A stretch of 64,000 nt of DNA, taken from assembly GCA_963778945.1 (NCBI GenBank), contig CAVZWL010000008.1, forward strand, positions 124,001-188,000, read 5' to 3'. The notes under the pieces were generated by a model, which was not told where the DNA came from, ran no database searches, and was given only the letters and a program-made list of their open reading frames with translations. Below, piece after piece: positions 19,379 through 29,800 of the stretch. Position 1 is the stretch's first letter. Each line of letters begins with the position of its first letter. The stretch comes from Fen-1254 sp963778945 (GTDB taxonomy: Bacteria > Bacteroidota > Ignavibacteria > UBA10030). Both the position numbers and the translations under genes were made by a program.

Positions 19379-22300
19379 ATGAAAAACATTTCGTGGGGAT
19401 TATTTTGGGGAGTCATGTTTTTTTCACTTTCCATCGCTCAACAAATACAGCTGCCGATTTCTGCGGGAGATGACGACTGGGAAATACTTCAGTTAAAAAA
19501 ATACGACCGCTCGCAAGACAGTGACACTGCAGAAACCCCTAATTACTATGTAGAGACCATCGCCCTGCCGGGACGAGATGAAATTCCATTTACTTTGGAA
19601 ATATTCAACGGCGACTCCGACAGCAGGCAAAATAGAATCGCCGGCGCGACCATCAAGGTCAATGGAGAGGTGATTTGCACACCGTCTGATTTTGAAAAAG
19701 ATTTTGATAAATTGGAAAAAGAAATCCGATGCAAGGGAATATGCAAAATAGAAATCTTCCTTGAGGGGAAAAGAGGATCTTTTTTGCGGCTGCATTGCAT
19801 CAAACACCTGCGTGCAATTTCTCCTTTCGTGGATAGCATTGCCGTCAACACCAATGAAACCTTCACGGCGTATTTCGGCTACCAAAACGAAAACTCTTTT
19901 GAAGTGCCTGTTCCCATCGGACGGCTCAATCATTTCGATCCTCCTCCATTCGATCGCGGTCAGCCGGAAATTTTCAAACCGGGAGAACATCATAACGTTT
20001 TTTCCATCCTTTTCGATGGAACGCCGCTCACATGGGAAATACGAAGACGCACGGCAACGGCTGTTCGCCCGCTCCTTATTGTCACCGCGCCCATAGACGG
20101 ATTCATTACATCAAGCTCGAGCGTTCATGTCGAAGGATCGGTAGCGGAGCAGCAGGGCAAGCAAAATATTGCCGTAACCGTCAATAAAGTAAAAGTCCCC
20201 TTGCATCAGGGACAATTTGACATTGATATGCCGCTTCAGGCGGGACTGAACAATATTATAGTCCAGGCAAGAGACCATGACGCTATTGCAATGACCGTTA
20301 TCAGAAAAGTCATCATGAATGCCCAGCCCCTCGGTGTAACAATAAATACACCTGCAGAAAATATCATTACAAATCAAACCTCTTTAACAGTCAATGGCAC
20401 GGTAAGCTCACCTGACGCAGCCATCGGGAATGTGACCATGACAATTAATGGATCATCTGCAGATATTCAGCCGGATGGTTCGTTTCAATTAGTCGTTCCA
20501 CTTGCAGAAGGATTGAATACAATTACCTGCATTGCCGCAGATGCTGCAGGAAGGAGCAGTTCGGCAATACGAACAGTGCGGCTGGATACAAAACCGCCGG
20601 TTTGTACTATCCAATCTCCGGTCGACAGTTTAATCACGAATTTACCTTCGATAACCGTAAGCGGAACGGTCTCCGATTCCACTTCCGTAACAATGACCAT
20701 CAACAGCCAAAGCGTGCCTATTCAAAATAATTCATTCACTTCCGCGATATCTCTGAATGATGGAACAAATAAAATAGTTATTGCTGCAACAGATGCGGCA
20801 GGCAACACAGCGGCATTAACAAGGATTGTTATAAGCGATCGGACTCCTCCGGCGCTTGTTGTATTATCCCCTCTCAATTTCGCCGTTACGAATCTTTCAT
20901 CCGTCGTTGTTTCAGGAATAGTCAAAGATTCGTCTTCTCTTACGCTCACAATCAATGGAGCTTCACACACGGTAAATTCCGACGGAAACTTTATCGATAC
21001 CGTATCTTTATCGGAAGGATTAAATACTATTACAACTGCCGCAGCCGATGCCGCCGGAAATTCAAGTTCAATTATTCGAACAATCAGACGTGATACTCAA
21101 CCTCCGGTTCTTGCTCTCTCTTCTCCTGTCGATAGTTTGATTACCAATCTTTCGACGATAACTATCAGCGGCACCTTGACAGATTCAACCTCCGTTTTGT
21201 TTACGGTCAATGGCGATACAGTTTCTGTTTTGAATAATTCTTTTACAGGGCAGATGAATTTGGTTGAAGGAATGAATACGATAATACTTGTTGCAACCGA
21301 TGCCGCTGGAAATCGGACAAGTAAAAACCTGCACATACGAAAAGATTCTCAAGCGCCTTTCTTGACCATTCTTGGTCCGGCGGATTCGTTGGTTACAAAA
21401 ACAAATTCTCTCGCGATCACAGGAACTGTCAGCGATTCGACAAAAATCGACCTGACTGTCAATAATAATCCTGTCGCAGTTCATAACGATGGTTCTTTCA
21501 GTGATACGCTGCAGTTCAACGAAGGAATGAATCTTCTGCAAATTTCTGCAACCGATGGAGCCGGGAACGCTGCTTCTCTCGTGCGCCATGTCCGTCTGGA
21601 CACACAGCCTCCTGTTATAACCATTCTGACACCATCCGACAGTCTTATTACAAAGAACACAAAAGTGATAATGACCGGCTCTGTTATAGATTCAACTTCT
21701 GTGACATTTACTCTCAACGGTATTGCGTATGCGTTGAATCCCGGCGGCTCTTTTGCCGATACGATCTCTCTCAATGAAGGCATCAATGAGGTTGCACTTA
21801 CTGCCGAAGATCGTGCGGGCAATAAAAGTACTATCAAGAGATATATAACACGTGATACAAAACCTCCTGTTATCAATCTCATTGCACCGCTTGCCGGCTC
21901 CATGACTATAGATTCTCTCATTCCGCTGATGGGCAGTGTCAATGATGTCTCAGGCATTACGGTAACGATTAACGGACTGGCCCAAAGAACGGATCAAAGC
22001 GGAAGTTTCAAATCGGCTATGCTGCTGAATCAAGGAATCAATCCGATTTCTATTTATGCTGTTGATCAGGCAGGAAATACATCGGTGTTAACCAACTCCG
22101 TAACAAGAGTTTTGCCCGTGCCCGATCCTGCAGTCATTGCACCGAAGCTCGATACCACCATCATCACGAACACCGGGGATGCAACTGAATTTCTCTATAC
22201 TGGATCGAATCCGATACAAAAAGGTGTAGCTCATGGAACTATTAAAAAGCTTCAGGTGTGTGTTGTCAGGGGACATGTTTTTGATAAAAATAAAAATCCC

Positions 22301-25300
22301 ATAAAAGGCGTCAATATATCGGTTTTGAATCACAGCGAGTTCGGCAGTACCCTAAGCAGGGATGATGGAATGTACGATCTTGCCGTCAATGGCGGGTCAT
22401 ATTTAACAATCAATTATGATCGAAACGGATATCTTTCCGCTCAACGGAAAGTTGACACCCGTTATCAATTATACAGCCGGGCGGAAGATGTTATGCTTTT
22501 GTCAATGGATACGTCAGCGCATCATACTGATTTATCTGTCCCTCAAATTGTTCAGGGAAGTCAAGTTGCCGATTCTTTAGGATCGCGCAGGCCGTCTTTG
22601 TTTATCCGGCCCGGGACGACAGCAAATTTAGTTTTTAATAAATATTACTACAGGACATTAACCGGTTGTTCGCAAGCGCCTACTAATTGGTGTCCCAATA
22701 CGATAACCGTACCGACCGTCCTTGTTCCACTAATATCAGACAGCCTTTTGCCTGTAAGCAGTATCACATTGCGGATGACGGAATATACGGCAAGCGGCGC
22801 TCATGCTATTCCCGCTATGCTTCCAGCCGGCGTTGCGTTGTCATTTGCTTTTGAATTATGCGCAGATGAGATGATAAGTTCCGGCGCAAAAGATGTTCGC
22901 TTTACGCAGCCGGCAGTATTCTATCTGGAAAACATCATGAATTTCCCTGTCGGCCTGACCGTTCCATTCGGATGGTATGACAGGCAAAACGGAGTGTGGT
23001 GTACGTCGGCAAACGGAAAAGTTCTTAAAATCGTCGATACAATCGGAGGAACGGCTTCCATCGATTATAACGGCGACAATATTGCCGAGCCGCTTGATAC
23101 GTTAGTATCGTATGGAATATCCGTAATCGAACAACAGTATATCGCAAAAAATTTTATGATAGGCCAATCTCTCTGGCGATGCGAAATTACACATCTCGGC
23201 ACATTTGCAGCCGGATTTACGATGATCGGTCCGTCGAATGCGCAGGAACCGCATAATGCGCTGCCGGACCGCTATATAAAAATAGAAAAAGACAATGTTT
23301 CTGCCGGTTCAGTTATCGGTCTGCAGGATCAAACTCTTGCTGAATCGATTCCCGTTACAAATACCGGTTTGTCGCTCAATTATAAAAGTGACCGGGTCTT
23401 CGGAAGACGGGAAGCATACACACTCGATATTCCGGTCACCGGTTCTGTTGTTCCCTCCGGTGCGTCGAATATTTCCTTAGATATAGAAATTGTCGGAAGA
23501 AAATTCTCCTTCACATTTCCGATTCAGCCGAACCTGACCTATCATTTCGTTTGGGACGGTATGGATGCTTACGGCAGGCGTGTTCAAGGTCAGCAAAATA
23601 TTTTAACGACCATTACGTATTCCTATCCCGCACAATATGCACTGCCGCCGGATTATAAGAGTTGTTTTGCCGTTCCTTCAGGCCAGCAAATTGTAAAATA
23701 TATCCCGACTCTCAATTCAATGCAGAAGACGCAGATATGGGAAGGTAAAATCGGAGCATTTGATATCGTATCACTCGGCATTGGCGGATGGAGTTTAAAT
23801 ATTCATCACGGATATGATTGTGTCGGACGAATTTTATACCAGGGTAATGGCTCGGTCCGAAATGCGCAATTGATGGATAATATTGCCAGTACCGTTGCCG
23901 GCAGGAGTGGAAGCATCAACAATTGGTGTCCGGACGGAGGTTTAAATGGAACAACGGCATCCCAAAATATAACAGGAGCGAGCAGTTCTCTATGTTTCAA
24001 TAATCTAAATGAATTGCATTATTACGGCGCTCCGGGCGGCGGCGAAGGCGGCAGTATGATTTATAAAATAGATACTTCAGGTATAACAAGAATTTTGGCA
24101 GGATTACTTGCTGCCGATGGCGGTGATACGAGCACAACGAAATGCATCAATTGCAGCGGTTTTGGTACATGTGCGCTGGCTTTTGGTCCGGATAATTGTC
24201 TTTATGCATCGGAATGGGCAAAAGGAGTAATTTGGAAAATTTCTCCATACGGTGAACGAATCCGATATGCCGGAATTATCGGTGCTAATACTTACGCCGG
24301 TGACGGCGGCCCGGCGATTCAGGCTTCATTTTATAATCCTTCATCCATTGCATTTGACAAAGATGGAAATCTTTATGTTTTTGAGGGAGGCAATCATCGT
24401 ATCAGAAAAATTTCCCCGGACGGTATTGTAACAACAGTTGCTGGAACAGGAGTTGAAGGTACGAGCGGTGATGGCGGCCCGGCGATTAAGGCAATGATTT
24501 ATGGCGGACTCAGGCCTATGGGTAACGGTGTGGGAGATAACGGGATAACAGATATGAAGGTTGGACCTGATGGTACGATTTATTTCGGCGATGGCAATGC
24601 GAATCATATAAGAAAAATTACTCCGGACGGCATCATCCATACTATTGCAGGAAACGGCGAAAACCTCAACACTGGCGACGGCGGACCTGCCGTCTATGCG
24701 CGGGTTGGTTATCCTTACAGCCTGACATTGGGTAAAGATGGAACTATATATTTTGCCTCAAACGCAGCGCGAGTGAGAGGTATATCGACGGACGGCTATA
24801 TTAAAACCATTTATGGCGGAGGGAGTTTAACAACGGTAGAGAATTGCCCTGCAACCTCGGCTAATATTGGATGTTATCCAAACGTTGAAATGGGGCCGGA
24901 CAATAATCTTTATGTCCTTGATAAGGCATGGCCTAATGGACCTTCATATACACGTATTGTCAAAGTAGCCCCTCCGCTTCCCGGCATCTCAATGAGCGAG
25001 ATTCTCGTTGCTTCTGAGGATGGAAGCGAACAATACGTTTTTTCGTACGGCGGCAGGCACTTGCGTACGCTCGATGCACTGACGGGTGTTGTAAAATATA
25101 AATTCAATTACGATTCTCTTTATCATCTTATATCGATTATAGATATCGACAGCAATAGGACAACCATTGCTCGGGATGCAAACGGTAATGCAACAGCGAT
25201 TATATCGCCGTATGGCGTCCGAACGGATTTGCAGCTCGATACGCTCGGTTATTTATTACAGGCAACAAATCCTGCGTATGAATCGAATATCTTTACATAC

Positions 25301-28012
25301 ACCACCGGCGGATTGATGACGAGCAAAACCGATGCACGCGGCAATACATACAATTATTCTTATGATACGCTCGGCTATTTGACAAAAGATATGGACCCTG
25401 CCGGTGGTTATACAAATCTATCGCGGCAGTATGACAGCGTCGGATATACGGTTACTTCATTAACGGCAATGGGAAAAAAGATGACATACCGTGTGGATAA
25501 ATTGCATGACGGCTCCCGCGTGCTCACTAATACCGATGCGAATGGATTGAAAACAATAACGACGATCGGTACCGACGGTACATCGAAGACGGCAACACCG
25601 GACGGCATGAACGCGCCCGACCAGCAAACGCCGGATCCGCGTTTCGGCATGCAGGCGCCTTTGCAGAATATAACCGTAAACACGCCGGGCGGGCTGCAGT
25701 CGAACGTGAATCAGACACGCACCGTTACGCAAATGACCGGCAACAGTGTAACCGGTTTAACGGATAATGTTCAGGTCAATGGAAAGACATACACAACACA
25801 ATGGGAAGGCAATCTACGAATGCTGACGAAGACCAGCGCAGAAGGAAGAAAAACATTTTCCTTCTACGATGCCAAAGGAAGAGATATTAAAGATTCCACA
25901 GCGGGGCTCGCTCCCACGACGTATAAATACGATACAAGAGGAAGAAAAATACAAACTTCGCAAGGCAGCAGGATAACGACATATGCTTACGATTCACTTG
26001 GCAGGCAAGCGAAAGTGACGGATCCTTATGGGCACAATATGCAATTCTCCTATGATGCAGGAGATAGACTAGTGCAAATCACAGCTACAGATTCTTCTCA
26101 AGTGCTTTTTAAATATGATAAGAATGGAAATGTCACAGCAATTACTCCACCGGGAAAACCGGAACATGTATTTGATTATTCCAAAGTAGATTTGGAAACA
26201 CTCTATACGCCTCCTTTCGCCGGTGATAGTGCAAGAGCGACTGCGCATATTTATACACTCGATAAAGAAGTGCTCAAAGTATTGAAACCGGACAGCTTAA
26301 ATATTAGCATAGAATATGGAGGTAGGGGATCGCTTGCAGGACAACCAAAGAAAATTTATTTTGACCGAGGAATAATAACCAATCTTTTTGATACGACGAA
26401 GGCGCTGCAAGTCGGAGTTGTTTCACCAAACGGTGATTCACTCAAATATCAATACGATGGTACGATGCTCAGGAAAGCAACCTGGACTGGCCCCAATGGA
26501 GTAAATAGCGTAAAAGGCAGTGTTGCGTTTTCTTACAATTCCGATATGCAGGTGAGCACAGAAACGGTATTACCCGCCATTGGAAATACGGACAGTGTCA
26601 ATATGAAATACGACAAAGACGGATTGCTTACTTCCGTAGGAGTAATGAAATTACGATATGGATCAGGCAATGCTTTATTGATGAGCGACACGGTTGGTAA
26701 TATCATTACTAACTATTCATACGATACATATGGAATGCCTGCGTCTAAAGAGATTAAAACCGGAACTACGACATTGTATCGAATCGACTTCGTGCGTGAC
26801 AGCTTAAGCAGAATTATTCAAAAAACCGATAACGAACAAGGAGTTATTGCTAAATATAACTATTCGTATGATCCTGTTGGTCGGCTGATCCACGTGACGA
26901 AAAACGACACGCTGATATCGACTTATTCTTACGATGCAAATGGAAATCGCCTTACTCACATTGCTCAAACAAGAGTTGATAGCGGCTACTATGATGCACA
27001 AGATCGGCTGCTTATCTACTCGTCGACAAAATATTTCTATACACAAAACGGCGATCTCCGGATGAAGGTCGATACTGTTACCGGTGATACAACTCGATAT
27101 GTTTATGATGCTTTTGGAAGTTTGGTTTCAATTAAACTTCGTGATGGTACGCTCATCGAATATCTCATTGATGGTTCCGGACACAGGATTGGAAGAAAAG
27201 TCAATGGCGTGATAACCCAAAAATGGATCTATAGCAGTGATCTGAGAATTATTGCAGAACTCGATAGCGCCAACAATATCACAAGCCGATTTGTGTACAC
27301 ATCGGGTGAAAATGTGCCAGAATATATGGTATTAAATGGAGTAATCTATAAAATAATAACGGATCATTTAGGCAGTGTTCGACAAATAGCAAATGCTCAA
27401 ACAGGTGCCGTGATTCAACAAATGGATTACGATGAATATGGAAATGTATTGGTTGACTCAAATCCTGGGTTTACTCCATTCGGCTTTGCGGGCGGATTGT
27501 ATGATCAGCAGACGAAGCTGGTGAGATTTGGAGCCAGGGATTATGATGTGTACATAGGAAGATGGTCTGTGAAGGACCAAATTGGATTCAGCAGCAAAAC
27601 CAGCAATTTCTTTTCGTATTGCAGTCTCGATCCAATAAATAAAATTGATTTTGATGGAAATGATGCAAAAGGGGCTTTTGTCGAAATAATCCAGGCAATA
27701 ATTTCACTTGGGGCTGCGGATTTGGGTTCAGCAGGCATTCATGCTTCTGCTTCGTTTATCCAAGCGATTACTACTTCCGATGAAACGCATTTTGATAGAT
27801 GGGGAAATCTTGCAAAAAATTCAGATAACACTAAATTAGTTGATAAAAGAGGTTTCGATTTGATAAGGGGATTTTCTGAAGGTTTTGCTTCTGGAATAAT
27901 TCCGGAAGGAGCAGAAATTCCAGTGAATGACAGACCCTTAAACAAATCTGGAGCTCTTTATCTGCTTGGATATTCAATTGGATCATGGCTAGGAATGCTT
28001 GCTGCTCCATGA
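19379..28012 (+). CDS. Giant exported YD/Rhs protein with teneurin-like domain order
   Basis: 2877 residues, frame intact. A signal peptide (about 1-20) is followed by eight Ig-like repeats of about 84 residues (about 234-913; each contains ITVSGTVSDSTSV-like and DAAGN-like text). A transthyretin-like carboxypeptidase-regulatory domain follows (about 955-1040: VVRGHVFDKNKNPIKGVNIS, VNGGSYLTINYDRNGYLS), then a plug-like region, NHL propeller repeats (about 1567-1860: GDGGPAI, DGTIYFGDGNANHIRKITPD), YD repeats (about 1875-2740) and the Rhs core end (LGSVRQI, DYDEYGNV, FGARDYDVYIGRWSVKDQIG, SLDPINKIDFDG). The last 115 or so residues are a hydrophobic, glycine-rich variable tip. YD shells enclose a C-terminal toxin that is released by self-cleavage. 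Export is by Sec, not by a PAAR/T6SS N-domain. Likely role is contact-dependent competition; the tip activity is unknown. Confidence 0.93.
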   Translation: MKNISWGLFWGVMFFSLSIAQQIQLPISAGDDDWEILQLKKYDRSQDSDTAETPNYYVETIALPGRDEIPFTLEIFNGDSDSRQNRIAGATIKVNGEVICTPSDFEKDFDKLEKEIRCKGICKIEIFLEGKRGSFLRLHCIKHLRAISPFVDSIAVNTNETFTAYFGYQNENSFEVPVPIGRLNHFDPPPFDRGQPEIFKPGEHHNVFSILFDGTPLTWEIRRRTATAVRPLLIVTAPIDGFITSSSSVHVEGSVAEQQGKQNIAVTVNKVKVPLHQGQFDIDMPLQAGLNNIIVQARDHDAIAMTVIRKVIMNAQPLGVTINTPAENIITNQTSLTVNGTVSSPDAAIGNVTMTINGSSADIQPDGSFQLVVPLAEGLNTITCIAADAAGRSSSAIRTVRLDTKPPVCTIQSPVDSLITNLPSITVSGTVSDSTSVTMTINSQSVPIQNNSFTSAISLNDGTNKIVIAATDAAGNTAALTRIVISDRTPPALVVLSPLNFAVTNLSSVVVSGIVKDSSSLTLTINGASHTVNSDGNFIDTVSLSEGLNTITTAAADAAGNSSSIIRTIRRDTQPPVLALSSPVDSLITNLSTITISGTLTDSTSVLFTVNGDTVSVLNNSFTGQMNLVEGMNTIILVATDAAGNRTSKNLHIRKDSQAPFLTILGPADSLVTKTNSLAITGTVSDSTKIDLTVNNNPVAVHNDGSFSDTLQFNEGMNLLQISATDGAGNAASLVRHVRLDTQPPVITILTPSDSLITKNTKVIMTGSVIDSTSVTFTLNGIAYALNPGGSFADTISLNEGINEVALTAEDRAGNKSTIKRYITRDTKPPVINLIAPLAGSMTIDSLIPLMGSVNDVSGITVTINGLAQRTDQSGSFKSAMLLNQGINPISIYAVDQAGNTSVLTNSVTRVLPVPDPAVIAPKLDTTIITNTGDATEFLYTGSNPIQKGVAHGTIKKLQVCVVRGHVFDKNKNPIKGVNISVLNHSEFGSTLSRDDGMYDLAVNGGSYLTINYDRNGYLSAQRKVDTRYQLYSRAEDVMLLSMDTSAHHTDLSVPQIVQGSQVADSLGSRRPSLFIRPGTTANLVFNKYYYRTLTGCSQAPTNWCPNTITVPTVLVPLISDSLLPVSSITLRMTEYTASGAHAIPAMLPAGVALSFAFELCADEMISSGAKDVRFTQPAVFYLENIMNFPVGLTVPFGWYDRQNGVWCTSANGKVLKIVDTIGGTASIDYNGDNIAEPLDTLVSYGISVIEQQYIAKNFMIGQSLWRCEITHLGTFAAGFTMIGPSNAQEPHNALPDRYIKIEKDNVSAGSVIGLQDQTLAESIPVTNTGLSLNYKSDRVFGRREAYTLDIPVTGSVVPSGASNISLDIEIVGRKFSFTFPIQPNLTYHFVWDGMDAYGRRVQGQQNILTTITYSYPAQYALPPDYKSCFAVPSGQQIVKYIPTLNSMQKTQIWEGKIGAFDIVSLGIGGWSLNIHHGYDCVGRILYQGNGSVRNAQLMDNIASTVAGRSGSINNWCPDGGLNGTTASQNITGASSSLCFNNLNELHYYGAPGGGEGGSMIYKIDTSGITRILAGLLAADGGDTSTTKCINCSGFGTCALAFGPDNCLYASEWAKGVIWKISPYGERIRYAGIIGANTYAGDGGPAIQASFYNPSSIAFDKDGNLYVFEGGNHRIRKISPDGIVTTVAGTGVEGTSGDGGPAIKAMIYGGLRPMGNGVGDNGITDMKVGPDGTIYFGDGNANHIRKITPDGIIHTIAGNGENLNTGDGGPAVYARVGYPYSLTLGKDGTIYFASNAARVRGISTDGYIKTIYGGGSLTTVENCPATSANIGCYPNVEMGPDNNLYVLDKAWPNGPSYTRIVKVAPPLPGISMSEILVASEDGSEQYVFSYGGRHLRTLDALTGVVKYKFNYDSLYHLISIIDIDSNRTTIARDANGNATAIISPYGVRTDLQLDTLGYLLQATNPAYESNIFTYTTGGLMTSKTDARGNTYNYSYDTLGYLTKDMDPAGGYTNLSRQYDSVGYTVTSLTAMGKKMTYRVDKLHDGSRVLTNTDANGLKTITTIGTDGTSKTATPDGMNAPDQQTPDPRFGMQAPLQNITVNTPGGLQSNVNQTRTVTQMTGNSVTGLTDNVQVNGKTYTTQWEGNLRMLTKTSAEGRKTFSFYDAKGRDIKDSTAGLAPTTYKYDTRGRKIQTSQGSRITTYAYDSLGRQAKVTDPYGHNMQFSYDAGDRLVQITATDSSQVLFKYDKNGNVTAITPPGKPEHVFDYSKVDLETLYTPPFAGDSARATAHIYTLDKEVLKVLKPDSLNISIEYGGRGSLAGQPKKIYFDRGIITNLFDTTKALQVGVVSPNGDSLKYQYDGTMLRKATWTGPNGVNSVKGSVAFSYNSDMQVSTETVLPAIGNTDSVNMKYDKDGLLTSVGVMKLRYGSGNALLMSDTVGNIITNYSYDTYGMPASKEIKTGTTTLYRIDFVRDSLSRIIQKTDNEQGVIAKYNYSYDPVGRLIHVTKNDTLISTYSYDANGNRLTHIAQTRVDSGYYDAQDRLLIYSSTKYFYTQNGDLRMKVDTVTGDTTRYVYDAFGSLVSIKLRDGTLIEYLIDGSGHRIGRKVNGVITQKWIYSSDLRIIAELDSANNITSRFVYTSGENVPEYMVLNGVIYKIITDHLGSVRQIANAQTGAVIQQMDYDEYGNVLVDSNPGFTPFGFAGGLYDQQTKLVRFGARDYDVYIGRWSVKDQIGFSSKTSNFFSYCSLDPINKIDFDGNDAKGAFVEIIQAIISLGAADLGSAGIHASASFIQAITTSDETHFDRWGNLAKNSDNTKLVDKRGFDLIRGFSEGFASGIIPEGAEIPVNDRPLNKSGALYLLGYSIGSWLGMLAAP

Positions 28013-28050
28013 TAAACACCTATTTTACACTCATAAACTAAGAGGAAAAA

Positions 28051-28557
28051 ATGAATTTGTTCTATCATATTCTAAAACTAGCTCAACGTTTTGAGCGAGG
28101 ATCGAAAATGAATGTGAATTTGCTTTCACTTCAATCTTCCATTCAAGAATTTCTAAAACCAACTCAATGGGATAGATATCTCAGCATCTTTGTCCACGCG
28201 GATCGACTCCTTATCATGATAGCGATGCGGTATTATGATATCGGTAAGCGAATAATAATTGTTTTATCTGGTGCCAAAGGCAAAATTCCATCATTTCGAA
28301 TGATTAAGTTAGAATTGGAGAAGAAAGGGATATTATCATCGATTCGAATAAATAATAAATCGAACGGAAAGAAAAATATTTATTTACGAATAGAACACGA
28401 TTATACTGAAGATATGATTTTCAAGGTGATTGTAACAATTATTTTGGATGTTCTTCGGTTGGATCAGAACACATCTTTGGATGTGGTTGTGAAGACTTCT
28501 GAGGTAAAGGTCCTTAAGCAATTACCATCTGATCCAACCTATAACGATTTATTATAG
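28051..28557 (+). CDS. Candidate immunity protein for the Rhs tip
   Basis: 168 residues, starting 38 bases after the Rhs stop with AAGAGG upstream. No signal peptide; a soluble alpha/beta protein by appearance (YDIGKRIIIVLSGAKGKIPS, KNIYLRIEHDYTEDM). I do not recognise the family. Position directly after an Rhs tip is the standard place for a cognate immunity gene, so the call rests on context. Expression from the Rhs promoter is likely. Confidence 0.6.
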   Translation: MNLFYHILKLAQRFERGSKMNVNLLSLQSSIQEFLKPTQWDRYLSIFVHADRLLIMIAMRYYDIGKRIIIVLSGAKGKIPSFRMIKLELEKKGILSSIRINNKSNGKKNIYLRIEHDYTEDMIFKVIVTIILDVLRLDQNTSLDVVVKTSEVKVLKQLPSDPTYNDLL

Positions 28558-28597
28558 TGAAATAATAGATAGGCCATCCTGCCTCGAAGGAAGTATT

Positions 28598-29732
28598 TTG
28601 AGAGAATGCATGAGAAAAAATGGAAATCGAATTGCACATGCTGCTCCCGCTCAAGTTGACAGCGGATTTTATGATGCACAGGATCGCCTTCTTCATTATA
28701 GCAATGCTCAATACTTCTATTCCCAAAACGGCGATCTAAAGATGAAGAGTGCCGGAGCGGATACCACCCGTTACGATTATGATGCGATGGGAAATCTTCT
28801 CTCCGTTATTCTTCCAAATTCTTCGCGCATTGAGTATATCAGTGATGGGGCTGGACGGCGTATCATACGGAAGGTGAATGGACAAATTACTCAACGATGG
28901 TTATATAGCGATGAATTAAGAATCAGCGCAGAAGTTGACAGTATGGGAAATGTCATAAGTCATTTTGTTTATGCGACAAAGCAAAATGCGCCTGAGTACA
29001 TCTTAAAAGCCGGTATTGCATATCGAGTTGTGACAGACCAGCTTGGCAGCGTCCGGCAAGTAATTAATTCATCGACTGGCCAGGTTGTTCAACAGATGGA
29101 TTATGATGAATTCGGCAATGTGACTAACTTCATCGGTCAACAAATCGTGCCCATGGGATTTGCCGGAGGACTATATGATCAGCAAACAGGATTAACGAGA
29201 TTCGGGGCAAGAGATTATGATGCAATTGCTGGTAGATGGATTTTAAAGGATCCGCTTCTATTCAAATCTGGTTCGAAGAACCATTATGTATATGCAAGCA
29301 ATAGTGCGGTCAATATGATTGACCCAACAGGTCAATTGGGGACAATTCGGTGATGCGGTTTTCACGATTGGAGCATCATTAACAAGTATGATCAATGATA
29401 TTGTAGACTTATGGCAAAGTCAAGGCAGAAGTAAGCTTGCATGGATCGGCCTTTCTTTTGATTCATTTGGATATGGTGCTGGAGTCGTCAACCTCACCAA
29501 ATCGATGGGCGAAGCCAATATAGCAGATAAAGTCGAAGGTGATCCTGTTTCACAAATCGTTAGACAATTTACACCGGCAGCAAGAAGTAATGTCGACTGC
29601 ACTTCTTATTTGGTTTCAGGAGCTTTCCTAGCCGCATCAGCTAGATTTGATACCAAACTGAGAGTTACTGTATTTGCATTATGTGCAGCTGCTACGATAG
29701 AAGCATATGGAAAAGCCATGGAATGGTGGTAA
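28598..29732 (+). pseudogene. Orphan Rhs C-terminal cassette with a second tip
   Basis: The piece begins abruptly inside the Rhs core: from about 28619 it matches the main gene from about 26940 (GNRIAHAAPAQVDSGFYDAQ here, GNRLTHIAQTRVDSGYYDAQ there) through LGSVRQV, DYDEFGNV, FGARDYDAIAGRWILKDPL and MIDPTGQ. The frame then shifts by one base near 29335 (after MIDPTG) and continues WGQFGDAVFTIGASLTSM to KAMEWW at 29732. The tip, about 130 residues, is hydrophobic and unlike the first one. There is no export signal, so it is a displaced tip of the kind that can recombine into the main rhs gene. A TTG at 28598 with AAGGAAG upstream could initiate it. The frameshift may be real or a base error. 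Confidence 0.85.
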
Positions 29733-29800
29733 CAATAATTATTCTCTTTCACTTCAAGTGTTATGTTAAATATAAATGAAATAAATATGGAGAAAATATA

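Noticed and set aside
20111..22333. Series of minus-strand frames opposite the Ig-like repeats
   Set aside because: They are mirror frames of the repeated coding sequence of the Rhs gene; none has a ribosome site or known motif.
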